A DNA stretch of 42,073 nt from Sphingobacteriales bacterium 16-39-50 (lineage in GTDB: Bacteria; Bacteroidota; Bacteroidia; Sphingobacteriales; Sphingobacteriaceae), in assembly GCA_002257025.1 (NCBI GenBank), contig NCHA01000024.1:1-42073 (forward strand), given 5' to 3'. The translations under genes and the position numbers were made by a program. Shown one piece after another: positions 26,508-34,664 of the stretch (its first letter is position 1; every line of letters starts with the position of its first letter). A model generated the notes under the pieces. The model made no database searches. It was given only the letters and a program-made list of their open reading frames with translations, and was not told where the DNA came from.

Positions 26508-28184
26508 ATGAACACTAATTTCGAAGAGGGAAAAAAGCATAGATTTCTGCAGATTCATGCACAGGATAATGTTTTGGTTGCATTGCAGGATCTTGCAAAG
26601 GGTGAAGAAATTGATTTCGGAGGGAAATCACTCGTACTTAGTACCGCGGTGGAATCGAAGCATAAGTTTGCCCTCGAGCCCTTTAAAAGGGGGGACAGGA
26701 TCATCATGTATGGGGTTCTGGTTGGTATTGCCAATCAGGATATTGCTCAGGGAGAAGCTATTACAGTGAAGAATGTGGATCATGCTTCCAGTGATTATGT
26801 TCTTGGAGAGCGCAAGTCTCATTGGGATAAGCCTGATACCTCTGCCTACGAGGGAAAAACATTTAATGGATTTCACCGTGCAGATGGTTCAGTAGGAACA
26901 CGCAATTTCTGGCTGGTCATTCCATTGGTCTTTTGTGAAAACCGAAATGTGAATGTACTTAAGGAAGCGCTGGATGAAAAGCTCGGTTATAAGAAGGTTA
27001 AAAGTTATGAAAACGAGGTCGAAAGCCTTATTGCCCTATACAAAACAGGGAAATCAACAGAAGAAATTCTGAACACAGATCTGAAGGCAACTCCTAATGA
27101 AACTACGAGAACCCGTTTATTTCCAAATGTTGACGGAGTGAAATTCATAACACACGATATGGGCTGTGGAGGCATCAAATTGGATGCAGATAGTTTATGC
27201 GGACTCATTGCAGGATATATTACCCATCCAAATGTTGCAGGTGCGACGATTTTGAGTCTGGGTTGCCAGCATTCGGAGGTCAGCACCTTGCAGAATGAAA
27301 TCAGGAAACGTGATCCTCAATTCAGCAAGCCCCTGACTATCCTTGAGCAGCAGGCCCTGGGTACTGAAACTAATCTGATGCAGGAAGCCTTGAAAAGAAC
27401 TTTTGCAGGTCTGGTTGAAGCGAACAAAAATGAGCGGAAGCCGGCGCCGATCTCCAAAATATGCATCGGTCTGGAATGTGGCGGATCTGATGGGTTTTCG
27501 GGTATTTCAGCAAATCCGGCCCTGGGTTATGTTTCAGACATTCTGGTTTCTTTGGGAGGATCTGTTGTGCTTTCCGAATTTCCTGAGCTTTGCGGAGTGG
27601 AGCAGGAGTTGAGCGACCGTTGTGTGGATGAAGAAACTGCTAACCGTTTTATGCATCTGATGAGTACCTACAATGCGAGGGCGGTAGCCGATGGGTCTGG
27701 TTTTTATGCCAATCCATCACCGGGAAATATTCGTGACGGATTGATTACCGATGCGATGAAATCTGCCGGTGCAGCAAAAAAAGGAGGGTCTTCGCCCGTA
27801 ACTGCGGTGCTTGATTATCCTGAAAAGGTTAAAAGTATGGGACTAAACCTTCTGTGTACCCCGGGAAGTGATGTGGAAAGTACTACTGCAGAAGTGGCTG
27901 CAGGAGCCAATATCGTGCTTTTTACGACGGGTTTGGGTACCCCGACGGGGAATCCGGTTACACCGGTTATCAAGCTGAGTACCAATACAAAAACATTTCT
28001 GAAAATGCCTGATATTATCGATATTAACTGCGGAACGATTATTGACGGTTCAGAAACCATAAAGGAGAACGCTCACCGTATTCTGGACTATGTGATCCGG
28101 GTTGCAAGTGGCGAGGAGCAGCCCAAAGCAATGCAATTGGGTCAGGACGATTTTATCCCATGGAAACGTGGTGTTTCATTATAA
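26508..28184 (+). CDS. UxaA/GarD-family dehydratase, predicted L-fuconate dehydratase
   Basis: 558 aa with full altronate/galactarate dehydratase architecture: N-terminal SAF domain (about 10-95), linker, then the catalytic part beginning FHRADGSVGTRNFWLVIP (about 121-138). Conserved Cys/His/Gly blocks are THDMGCGG, LGCQHSEVSTL, GLECGGSDGFSGISANPALG, LSEFPELCGVEQEL, PSPGN and GSDVESTTAEV. UxaA enzymes eliminate water from sugar acids using Fe2+. In this operon the expected step is L-fuconate to 2-keto-3-deoxy-L-fuconate, done in the classical Xanthomonas pathway by an enolase-superfamily enzyme. The substrate assignment is inferred from neighbours; altronate itself is unlikely because no uronate genes are present. 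Confidence 0.85.
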   Translation: MNTNFEEGKKHRFLQIHAQDNVLVALQDLAKGEEIDFGGKSLVLSTAVESKHKFALEPFKRGDRIIMYGVLVGIANQDIAQGEAITVKNVDHASSDYVLGERKSHWDKPDTSAYEGKTFNGFHRADGSVGTRNFWLVIPLVFCENRNVNVLKEALDEKLGYKKVKSYENEVESLIALYKTGKSTEEILNTDLKATPNETTRTRLFPNVDGVKFITHDMGCGGIKLDADSLCGLIAGYITHPNVAGATILSLGCQHSEVSTLQNEIRKRDPQFSKPLTILEQQALGTETNLMQEALKRTFAGLVEANKNERKPAPISKICIGLECGGSDGFSGISANPALGYVSDILVSLGGSVVLSEFPELCGVEQELSDRCVDEETANRFMHLMSTYNARAVADGSGFYANPSPGNIRDGLITDAMKSAGAAKKGGSSPVTAVLDYPEKVKSMGLNLLCTPGSDVESTTAEVAAGANIVLFTTGLGTPTGNPVTPVIKLSTNTKTFLKMPDIIDINCGTIIDGSETIKENAHRILDYVIRVASGEEQPKAMQLGQDDFIPWKRGVSL

Positions 28185-28206
28185 TTTTATCAAATTTTTA
28201 AATAAT

Positions 28207-28971
28207 ATGTTCAGCTTAAAAGGAAAAACAGCAGTAATTACAGGTGGGGGAAGTGGTATCGGAAAAGGTATCGCAATGGTGTTTGCAGCCCAGGGTGCCA
28301 ATGTTAAGATCGTGGAATTGAATCAGGATGCGGGTCTGGCAGTAGTAAAAGAGATCACAAATAATGGCGGAACAGCTTCTGCACATGGTTGTGATGTGTC
28401 AAAACAGGCCGATGTATTATCCTTATTCAACAGTATCGGCAAGATTGATATACTGGTTAACAATGCAGGTATTGCACATGTAGGAAGAGCCGACACGACT
28501 TCAGAGACAGATATGGACAGGATCTATAATGTCAATGTAAAAGGTGCTTACAACTGTCTTTTTGCAGCAATTCCATTGATGAAGAAAAGCGGGGGCGGTG
28601 CTATTCTGAACCTTGCATCAATCGTTGCTATTGTGGGTGTGGCTGATCGCTTTGCCTATTCAATGAGTAAAGGTGCAGTTTATGCAATGACGCTTTCAGT
28701 AGCTAAAGATTACCTTGCTGATAATATCCGTTGTAACAGTATCTCACCTGCAAGGGTGCATACTCCATTTGTGGATGGTTTTATTGCCAAAAATTATCCT
28801 GGCCAGGAAAAAGAAATGTTCGAGAAACTGTCTAAAACACAGCCAGTTGGAAGAATGGCAACACCTGAGGATATCGCCGCAATCGCACTGTATCTATGTT
28901 CGGATGAAGCCAGCTTTGTAACCGGAAATGATTATCCGATCGATGGAGGATTTATTAAGCTTAATAGCTAA
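28207..28971 (+). CDS. SDR dehydrogenase, predicted 2-keto-3-deoxy-L-fuconate dehydrogenase
   Basis: 254-aa classical short-chain dehydrogenase. It has TGGGSGIG cofactor loop near the N-terminus, NNAG, catalytic Ser in NLASIVA and Tyr/Lys in YSMSK, and the terminal EASFVTGNDYPIDGG motif. The ATG at 28207 is chosen because the frame extending back to 28102 lies inside the upstream dehydratase and adds no SDR sequence. It starts 22 bp after the dehydratase. Pathway logic predicts NAD+ oxidation of 2-keto-3-deoxy-L-fuconate to the 2,4-diketo acid used by the next gene. A short GCC/GGC hairpin with a T-run (about 28985-29009) follows and may reduce read-through. Confidence 0.85.
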   Translation: MFSLKGKTAVITGGGSGIGKGIAMVFAAQGANVKIVELNQDAGLAVVKEITNNGGTASAHGCDVSKQADVLSLFNSIGKIDILVNNAGIAHVGRADTTSETDMDRIYNVNVKGAYNCLFAAIPLMKKSGGGAILNLASIVAIVGVADRFAYSMSKGAVYAMTLSVAKDYLADNIRCNSISPARVHTPFVDGFIAKNYPGQEKEMFEKLSKTQPVGRMATPEDIAAIALYLCSDEASFVTGNDYPIDGGFIKLNS

Positions 28972-29071
28972 TTAATTTAATTCAAACAATGCCTAAGGGC
29001 TTTTTTATTTATACGGATGGCTCATTCTTGAATAAAATGAAAGTATCATCCAAACAAAATTTAATACTAAA

Positions 29072-29929
29072 ATGAAATTAATCAGATGGGGGAAACCCGG
29101 ACAGGAAAAAACAGGAGTAATTATCAATGATGTAAAGTACGATACCTCTGCTTTTGGTGAAGATTACAATGAGGCATTTTTTGAAAATGACGGACTGAAT
29201 CGTCTGGCGGCATTTTTAAAAACCAATGAGGGTAAACTGAATGTAATTTCAGATGCTGAGCGTTTGGGTTCTCCGGTTGCCCGCCCTTCAAAGATCCTTT
29301 GTATTGGACTGAACTACATAAAACATGCAGAGGAGTCGGGGATGGCAATACCTGCAGAACCAATTCTGTTCATGAAATCAACTACCTCATTAGTAGGTCC
29401 TTTCGACGATATTACCATACCTAAAAATTCGGTAAAATCAGACTGGGAAGTGGAACTGGCCTTTGTGATAGGTAAAAAAGCTAGCTACGTTTCTGAGGCA
29501 GATGCCATGGATTATGTAGCCGGATATTGTCTTCATAATGACGTTTCTGAGCGTGAATGGCAGTTGGAGCGTGGCGGTACCTGGGATAAAGGTAAAGGCT
29601 GCGATACTTTTGCTCCGGTTGGTCCGTTTTTAGCGACTAAAGATGAGATTGCTGATCCCCATAAATTAAGATTATGGCTAAAACTGAATGGTAAAATTAT
29701 GCAGGACAGTAATACAGACGATCTGATCTTCAATATTCCTTTCCTGGTATCTTACCTGAGCAATTTTATGACCCTTCTTCCGGGAGATATCATTTCTACA
29801 GGAACACCGGCGGGTGTGGGATTAGGTTTCAAGCCGCCAATTTTCCTGAAAGATGGAGATGTAATCGAGTTAGGTATCGACGGACTTGGCGAATCAAGAC
29901 AGGTTGCTAAAGCCTATGCTAAAGCTTGA
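29072..29929 (+). CDS. FAH-family hydrolase, predicted 2,4-diketo-3-deoxy-L-fuconate hydrolase
   Basis: 285 aa of the fumarylacetoacetate hydrolase family. It has an N-terminal cap (about 1-65), then KILCIGLNYIKHAEESG, EPILFMKSTTSLVGPFDDI, the metal-site Glu/Asp block SDWEVELAFVIGKKA, LHNDVSEREWQLERGGTWDKGKG and GDIISTGTPAGVGLG. Enzymes with the long xxQLERGGTWDKGK loop cleave 2,4-diketo-3-deoxy sugar acids to pyruvate and a hydroxy acid; with fucose-derived substrate the partner product is L-lactate. Its 3' end overlaps the lactonase start by 14 bp. Confidence 0.88.
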   Translation: MKLIRWGKPGQEKTGVIINDVKYDTSAFGEDYNEAFFENDGLNRLAAFLKTNEGKLNVISDAERLGSPVARPSKILCIGLNYIKHAEESGMAIPAEPILFMKSTTSLVGPFDDITIPKNSVKSDWEVELAFVIGKKASYVSEADAMDYVAGYCLHNDVSEREWQLERGGTWDKGKGCDTFAPVGPFLATKDEIADPHKLRLWLKLNGKIMQDSNTDDLIFNIPFLVSYLSNFMTLLPGDIISTGTPAGVGLGFKPPIFLKDGDVIELGIDGLGESRQVAKAYAKA

Positions 29930-30737
29930 TTCACATCAGCACTTTTGGCAATTTGACCCAATAAGAGATAACTGGATCACAGAGGAAATGGAAGTCATAC
30001 GTCATGACTTCCTTCCTCCTGATCTTAAGCCATTGCTTGAGGCCAATGGGATACAAGGCTGCATCGCGGTGCAGGCCGACCAGTCGGAGACCGAAACTAA
30101 CTTCCTGCTCGCTCTTGCTGAAGAACATGATTTCATTAAAGGAGTCGTGGGTTGGGTTGATCTTTGTTCCCCCAACATTCATTCACGGCTCGAATATTTT
30201 TCCCAATTCCCAAAACTCAAAGGATTCAGGCATATTCTGCAGGCCGAACCTGTTGAATTTATACTCAAACCCGAATTTCAAAGAGGAATTGCAGCGTTAA
30301 ATAATTTCGGCTTTACTTATGACATTCTCATTTATCCTAAGCACCTGCCTGTCATCCCGGACCTGATCCGGGATAATCAAGCCTTCGTTATCGACCACAT
30401 CGCCAAACCCGATATAAAAAATGGTCTTTTTCTTAATTGGGAAGCCGAAATGAAGCAGATTGCTTCATTTGATAATGTGTACTGTAAGCTCTCGGGTATG
30501 ATCACAGAAGCTGATTTGAAAAACTGGAAAAAGGAAGATATCTTTCCATACATGGATAGTGTTTTCGACTACTTTGGGACAGAACGACTGATGTTTGGCA
30601 GCGACTGGCCGGTATGCAAACTGGCTGGGGAATATGATGCGGTTTGCGGATTGGTTGAGGAATATTTGAGTAAATTGAGTACAAGGGAGCAGGAACTGGT
30701 TTGGGGAAAGAATGCAGAACAATTCTATAAACTTTAG
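29916..30737 (+). CDS. COG3618 amidohydrolase, predicted L-fuconolactonase
   Basis: 273 aa of amidohydrolase family 2 (COG3618), which contains characterised L-fucono-1,5-lactonases and rhamnonolactonases. It starts MLKLDSHQHFWQF with the metal HxH, followed by DFLPPDLKPLL, GCIAVQADQSETETNFLLALA, GVVGWVDL, FRHILQAEP, VIDHIAKPDI, YCKLSGM and FGSDWPVC (Asp ligand). The ATG at 29916 lies inside the end of the FAH gene; an earlier in-frame ATG at 29886 adds nothing family-like. Expected reaction: L-fuconolactone to L-fuconate. A REP-like palindrome lies in frame at codons 146-153. Confidence 0.88.
   Translation: MLKLDSHQHFWQFDPIRDNWITEEMEVIRHDFLPPDLKPLLEANGIQGCIAVQADQSETETNFLLALAEEHDFIKGVVGWVDLCSPNIHSRLEYFSQFPKLKGFRHILQAEPVEFILKPEFQRGIAALNNFGFTYDILIYPKHLPVIPDLIRDNQAFVIDHIAKPDIKNGLFLNWEAEMKQIASFDNVYCKLSGMITEADLKNWKKEDIFPYMDSVFDYFGTERLMFGSDWPVCKLAGEYDAVCGLVEEYLSKLSTREQELVWGKNAEQFYKL
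30351..30374 (+). repeat. REP-like palindrome inside the lactonase coding sequence
   Basis: GTC is followed by an 8-bp perfect stem (ATCCCGGA pairing with TCCGGGAT, 5-nt loop), the same GTCATCCCGGACxTGATCC type as the intergenic repeats. It is read in frame as VIPDLIRD, between PKHLP and the metal-site segment FVIDHIAKP, without a frameshift. Confidence 0.7.
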
Positions 30738-30772
30738 TACATTCAGGGTATCATTTTAGAATTTTATAATGA

Positions 30773-30857
30773 TCTCGCAATGACGCAGAGACGCAATTGT
30801 ATAATATGAAACGAATTGTCATAAATAATCCCTTTGCGTCCTTGCGTCTTTGCGAGA
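30773..30857. repeat. Imperfect inverted repeat of GCGTC/GACGC units
   Basis: Outer arms TCTCGCAA (30773-30780) and TTGCGAGA (30850-30857) flank inner ACGCAGAGACGCAA and TTGCGTCCTTGCGTC stretches, giving a long hairpin in the 239-bp gap before the fucose dehydrogenase. It looks like a dispersed non-coding element and could act as a terminator or RNA stabiliser within the operon. The rest of the gap (30858-30976) shows nothing. Confidence 0.7.
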
Positions 30858-30976
30858 ATTAATTTATTAATCGGTTAATGCTCTGGTGACTGTTTTGTCT
30901 ACTATGTGATGGGAGAGTGCTTAAGGTATGGTGACAACACCAACCAGAGGGAATTTGGGATTATGGAAACAAGTAA

Positions 30977-31762
30977 ATGGATTTAAAATTAAAAGATAAG
31001 GTAATTCTGGTCAGCGGTGGTGCCAAGGGCATTGGGGAGGCGATTGTCAAAGTTTTGGCTGCTGAAGGTGCTATACCGGTCATTATTGGGCGTAATGAAG
31101 CCGATAATCTGAAAGTGCTTGCAGAAATTGAATCTGCAGGTGCACAGGCTTTCCAGATCAGGGCAGAATTAACCAGGCCTGAAGAATGTGAGAAAGTAAT
31201 CAGACTCACTCTGGAAAAGTTTGGCAGGATTGATTCCCTGGTGAATAATGCCGGAGTGAACGATAGTGTTGGACTGGAGAACGGTTCTTACGAAGGTTTC
31301 GTAGCTAGTCTGCATAAGAATGTGATCCATTATTATTTACTGGCACATCATGCACTGCCTTCACTTAAAAAATCTAAAGGAGCTGCTATCGTAAATATCA
31401 GCTCAAAAACAGCTGAAACTGGTCAGGGAGGTACTTCCGCTTATGCTGCAGCCAATGGCGCCCGTAATGCCTTAACCCGCGAATGGGCAGTTGAATTATT
31501 GCCGCACAGCATCCGTGTGAATTCGGTAATTGTTGCAGAATGCTGGACCCCTCTGTACGAAAGCTGGATCAAAACCCTTTCAAACCCCGAAGAAAAGCTG
31601 AAAGATATAGTCAGTAAAATACCGCTTGAAAACCGAATGACTACCGCGAAGGAGATCGCCGATACCGTAGCCTTTTTACTTTCAGAGCGATCATCACACA
31701 CAACAGGGCAATTGATTCATGTGGATGGAGGGTATGTTCATTTAGACCGGGCAATAGGATAA
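30977..31762 (+). CDS. SDR oxidoreductase, predicted L-fucose dehydrogenase
   Basis: 261-aa short-chain dehydrogenase: VSGGAKGIGEAI (cofactor loop), GRNEADN, NNAGVND, catalytic-type Ser143 in NISSKTAETGQGG, and the distinctive ALTREWAVELLPHSIRVNSVIVAECWTPLY region seen in L-fucose dehydrogenase-like SDRs. Expected reaction: L-fucose plus NAD(P)+ to L-fuconolactone, the first oxidative step. Anomaly: the catalytic motif reads Y156-A-A-A-N160, with Asn (AAT, 31454-31456) where the SDR YxxxK lysine is expected. Either this subgroup tolerates Asn, or activity is lost. It lies 239 bp after the lactonase, beyond a hairpin repeat, and may have its own promoter. Confidence 0.82.
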   Translation: MDLKLKDKVILVSGGAKGIGEAIVKVLAAEGAIPVIIGRNEADNLKVLAEIESAGAQAFQIRAELTRPEECEKVIRLTLEKFGRIDSLVNNAGVNDSVGLENGSYEGFVASLHKNVIHYYLLAHHALPSLKKSKGAAIVNISSKTAETGQGGTSAYAAANGARNALTREWAVELLPHSIRVNSVIVAECWTPLYESWIKTLSNPEEKLKDIVSKIPLENRMTTAKEIADTVAFLLSERSSHTTGQLIHVDGGYVHLDRAIG

Positions 31763-31985
31763 GGCTTAAAGCAAAAAGCTTAAAGCAAAAAGCTAAATCC
31801 ATTTTAATCGTCATCCCGAATGCAATGATGAAGAGGTAATAAATGACTGTTTCCCAATGCCCTATTTCCCACCCGATAGCTAGCGGGTCCCCATTCCCAA
31901 AAAAATCCATCAGCTCAACATTTCAATTGAATTACTAAATTCACCTGATAACTGGTAACTGACAACAGGTAACAGATAACACATC
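31763..31985. repeat. Mosaic of short dispersed repeats
   Basis: The gap before the SGNH hydrolase holds a tandem GCTTAAAGCAAAAA repeat (31763-31794), a degenerate GTCATCCCGAATG fragment (about 31810), the near-palindrome CCCGATAGCTAGCGGG (31872-31887, related to 21673-21688), and an AACTGGTAACTGACAACAGGTAACAG-like stretch split into GGTAAC units (31948-31980). No ORF is supported. Confidence 0.65.
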
Positions 31986-31990
31986 CTAAT

Positions 31991-32683
31991 ATGAAAAACA
32001 TACTTTTAATCCTTTTCTTATCTTTTCAAACCGGCACCATCGCTGATCCTGCCAGTTATTTGAACGATCTGAAAACTGAAATGAGAAAAGAATGGCCTAA
32101 GAACAGAAGCATCAATCTGGTGTTTCACGGGCATTCAGTTCCTGCGGGATATTTCAAAACCCCGGTTGTGAATACATTGGAAGCCTATCCATACCAGGTT
32201 TTGAGAGCATTGAAAGCAGAATATCCCTTTGCAGTAATTAATATCATCAATACTTCCATTGGTGGTGAAAACTCGGAAAGTGGCGCCAAACGATTTGAAA
32301 CTGAAGTTTTAAATCATAAACCGGATGTTCTTTTTGTAGATTATGCCTTAAACGATCAGGGCATCGGACTAAAAAGAGCTAAAGTGGCATGGGAGAAGAT
32401 GATCAGCATTGCACTTAAAAAAGGAATTAAAGTCATTCTGCTTAGCCCTTCTCCCGACCAGCGGGTGAATATTCTGGAAACCAATAATATGCTGGAACAA
32501 CATACCGGGCAAATAAAAAATCTGGCTGAAAAATACAATACAGGATTGGCCGACAGCTATGGACTATTTCGTCAAAAGGTGCTTTCAGGTGAAAGTATTT
32601 CAAACTATATGTCTCAGGTAAACCATCCGAATGAAAAGGGCCATGCGCTGATTGCCGGTTCTATTATGAGATACTTTAAATAG
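31991..32683 (+). CDS. Secreted SGNH/GDSL-type hydrolase
   Basis: 230 aa with an N-terminal hydrophobic signal (about 1-17). SGNH blocks are FHGHSVPAGYF (nucleophile Ser49), SIGGENS (Gly92), DYALND (Asn121) and NHPNEKGHALIA (His212). The usual Asp three residues before the catalytic His is Gln209, a variant seen in some SGNH esterases where a dyad may suffice. Likely a carbohydrate O-acetyl esterase or lipase acting in the periplasm. Downstream of the fucose genes on the same strand, 228 bp away, so a link to deacetylating fucose-rich glycans is possible but unproven. Confidence 0.82.
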   Translation: MKNILLILFLSFQTGTIADPASYLNDLKTEMRKEWPKNRSINLVFHGHSVPAGYFKTPVVNTLEAYPYQVLRALKAEYPFAVINIINTSIGGENSESGAKRFETEVLNHKPDVLFVDYALNDQGIGLKRAKVAWEKMISIALKKGIKVILLSPSPDQRVNILETNNMLEQHTGQIKNLAEKYNTGLADSYGLFRQKVLSGESISNYMSQVNHPNEKGHALIAGSIMRYFK

Positions 32684-32966
32684 CAGGGTATTAGAGTTAT
32701 CAGTTGACGGTTATCTCTTGTCTGTGCGATATTAGTTCAAATGGAAGGTTGTGTTTTATTCCTTGTTCTTTCATCTTTGATCCATCTTTAAACGGGTTTA
32801 TTTGGATTGGTAAAGAGGCTTTTTTTTCGGGATTTGAGACAGAATGAATTTATTTAAAATAAAGGATGTGAAAACAGCTGGGTTTGGTTGGCTTTGTCAA
32901 TATATGCACAGCTAGTGGCAATTATACCTAAATTCACACTACAGACAAAATATACCCAGAAATTTA
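32684..32966. other. AT-rich intergenic gap without a supported gene
   Basis: About 280 bp. There is a 23-codon ATG ORF at about 32844-32915, too short to support. A run of eight Ts near 32820 has no good stem. The base character changes towards the AT-rich FMN-reductase gene that follows. Confidence 0.5.
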
Positions 32967-33506
32967 ATGAACAACAAGAAAGACATATTTGCAATTATTG
33001 GGAGCGCAAGTTCGAATTCTGTAAACCTGAAACTTGTTAAAAAAATTGCAAGTTTGACGAAAAGCGAATTTAACTTGATAATTTTCAACGATTTAAAAAC
33101 TCTTCCTCATTTTGACCCGGAACTTTCAGTAGACAATCCACCAAAACAAATTGTAGAATTTAGAAATGCAATCGAAAAATCGGACGGAATAATTATTTGT
33201 ACACCTGAATATGTTTATAGTATTCCAAGTGGACTGAAAAATGCTATTGAATGGTGTATTTCGACAATGATTTTTTCAGACAAACCATGCGGACTTATTA
33301 CAGCTTCTGCAAACGGGCAAAAAGGGCACGAAGAATTGCAACTTATAATGCAAACTGCGATGGCAAAATTTACAAACGACACAACTTTGTTAATTCAAGG
33401 AATAAAAGGAAAATTTGACGAGCGAGGAAATTTGACCGATAATGAAGTACATATACTTTTAGACAATTATATAAGCGCTTTTAAGAATTTAGTGTACAAT
33501 AAATAG
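32967..33506 (+). CDS. NAD(P)H-dependent FMN reductase
   Basis: 179-aa flavodoxin-fold protein of the NADPH-dependent FMN reductase family. The FMN phosphate loop is IIGSASSNSVNLKL (about 9-22), followed by the substrate/flavin motif CTPEYVYSIPSGLKNAIEW (family TPEYxxSxPxxLKNAID) and a terminal helix. Such enzymes reduce quinones, azo compounds, chromate or FMN. Codon and base use look more AT-rich than the fucose genes, with frequent GACxxA/TTTGACG patterns, so acquisition from another Bacteroidota lineage is possible. Confidence 0.88.
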   Translation: MNNKKDIFAIIGSASSNSVNLKLVKKIASLTKSEFNLIIFNDLKTLPHFDPELSVDNPPKQIVEFRNAIEKSDGIIICTPEYVYSIPSGLKNAIEWCISTMIFSDKPCGLITASANGQKGHEELQLIMQTAMAKFTNDTTLLIQGIKGKFDERGNLTDNEVHILLDNYISAFKNLVYNK

Positions 33507-33668
33507 ACTAGCAAAATCAATGAACCGCTAACGGCGCTTGAGTAGAAAAAATTGGGTTTTGTGCTTCTAACGAAGTTTAGCGCTAAAAATTCCCGACTTC
33601 GCGAAGCGGCAAAACGTAGGTTAAAATGTTTATTCTGATGTTGATGGTATCGTTTTAAATCCCTGTAT
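33507..33668. other. Spacer with cassette-like imperfect palindromes
   Basis: Contains CCGCTAACGGCGCTTGAG at its start, a GTTTAGCGC/GCGC pair, and the tight stem CCCGACTTCGCGAAGCGG (GCTTCGCGAAGT-like, about 33592-33609), ending AAAACGTAGGTTAAAATG. The general look is that of Bacteroidota intergenic or attC-like spacers. However, I could not match integron R'/R'' consensus sites and no integrase is present. Confidence 0.35.
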
Positions 33669-34535
33669 ATGAAAAGGCTATTTTTTTTTATTGGAGTTAC
33701 TTGTCTGTCATTTTCGCCCATCATTCATGAACGGCAAAAAGTATTTGATGTTCATATTCACGGTAGTAAAGACATCGCTGACCAACTAACAACATTGGAA
33801 CAGGCAGGGGTCTATAGAGCAGCAATCAGTACTTCATGGAACTTACAAAACACTTACCGGACCCAATCGAATATAAATCTCTTATTTGGCCTTATGTTTC
33901 CCTGTCCCAATGGCAAAGTGCCTTACAGTCTTCAACCTTGCTATGGAGACGGTCGTGACTGGCCTGCCCTAAATTGGGTGGAACGACAGATAAAAGAAGG
34001 GAAGATTGACTTTTTAGGCGAAATCTTAAGCCAGTATTATGGTATTTCTTCCTCTGACACGTCTTTACATCCTTATTACAAACTAGCAGAGAAGTACGGT
34101 ATTCCTGTGGGCATACATACTGGGGGAGCCGGGCCAAACCATGGCAGTCCAAACTTTAGAATGGAGCTAGGTAATCCTTTGCTAGTGGATCAGCTACTTT
34201 CTTTGTTTCCTAAGTTAAAAATTTGGATCATGCATAGCGGGGATCAGTACTACAATGAGACTATTTCGGTTATGCAAAAAAGCAAACTTGTCTATACGGA
34301 TATTTCTGTAATCTCTAATTCTGAAATTGTACCCTCAGAACGGTTTTCGAACATTATAAAATCATTTATAGAGGCGGGATTAGAGGATCGCTTAATGTTT
34401 GGGACAGATAATGGAGATATTGACAAGGTTATAACTGCTGTCAAGGGACTTGGATTTTTGTCAAAGGAGCAAAAAGACAAAATCTTTTACCAAAATGCGG
34501 AGCGTTTCTTTGCATCGACTGAAATATCAAAATAA
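33669..34535 (+). CDS. Secreted amidohydrolase-family metal-dependent hydrolase
   Basis: 288 aa with a hydrophobic leader (about 3-20) and a TIM-barrel amidohydrolase 2 layout: FDVHIHGS (HxH, His29 and His31), FLGEIL (Glu), GIHTGG (His), WIMHSGD (His) and LMFGTDNGD (Asp). These suit one or two divalent metals. Substrate unknown. The HGSPN and CYGDGRDWPA insertions differ from the lactonase at 29916, so it is not a copy of it. The 34536-34702 gap after it contains the palindrome at 34665. Confidence 0.8.
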   Translation: MKRLFFFIGVTCLSFSPIIHERQKVFDVHIHGSKDIADQLTTLEQAGVYRAAISTSWNLQNTYRTQSNINLLFGLMFPCPNGKVPYSLQPCYGDGRDWPALNWVERQIKEGKIDFLGEILSQYYGISSSDTSLHPYYKLAEKYGIPVGIHTGGAGPNHGSPNFRMELGNPLLVDQLLSLFPKLKIWIMHSGDQYYNETISVMQKSKLVYTDISVISNSEIVPSERFSNIIKSFIEAGLEDRLMFGTDNGDIDKVITAVKGLGFLSKEQKDKIFYQNAERFFASTEISK

Positions 34536-34664
34536 TCGGCTTGCAAATATGATAGAAAAGCAATAAAATTTGACTTCTCCTGAAGGTGTTGAAATCTCAC
34601 ATACTAAGTTTAATTAATTGAAAGTTTTTTCACAAATAGCTTGCAACTTGCTATTTTTTTAATT

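Noticed and set aside
28102..28206. Longer start for the first SDR
   Set aside because: The extension lies wholly inside the dehydratase gene in another frame and adds no SDR sequence; the ATG at 28207 begins right at the conserved SLKGKTAVITGG.
32844..32915. 23-codon ORF before the FMN reductase
   Set aside because: Too short, no motif and no clear start signal.
33507..33668. Integron attC site
   Set aside because: The RYYYAAC and GTTRRRY core boxes do not match and no integrase is seen; kept only as a weak observation.
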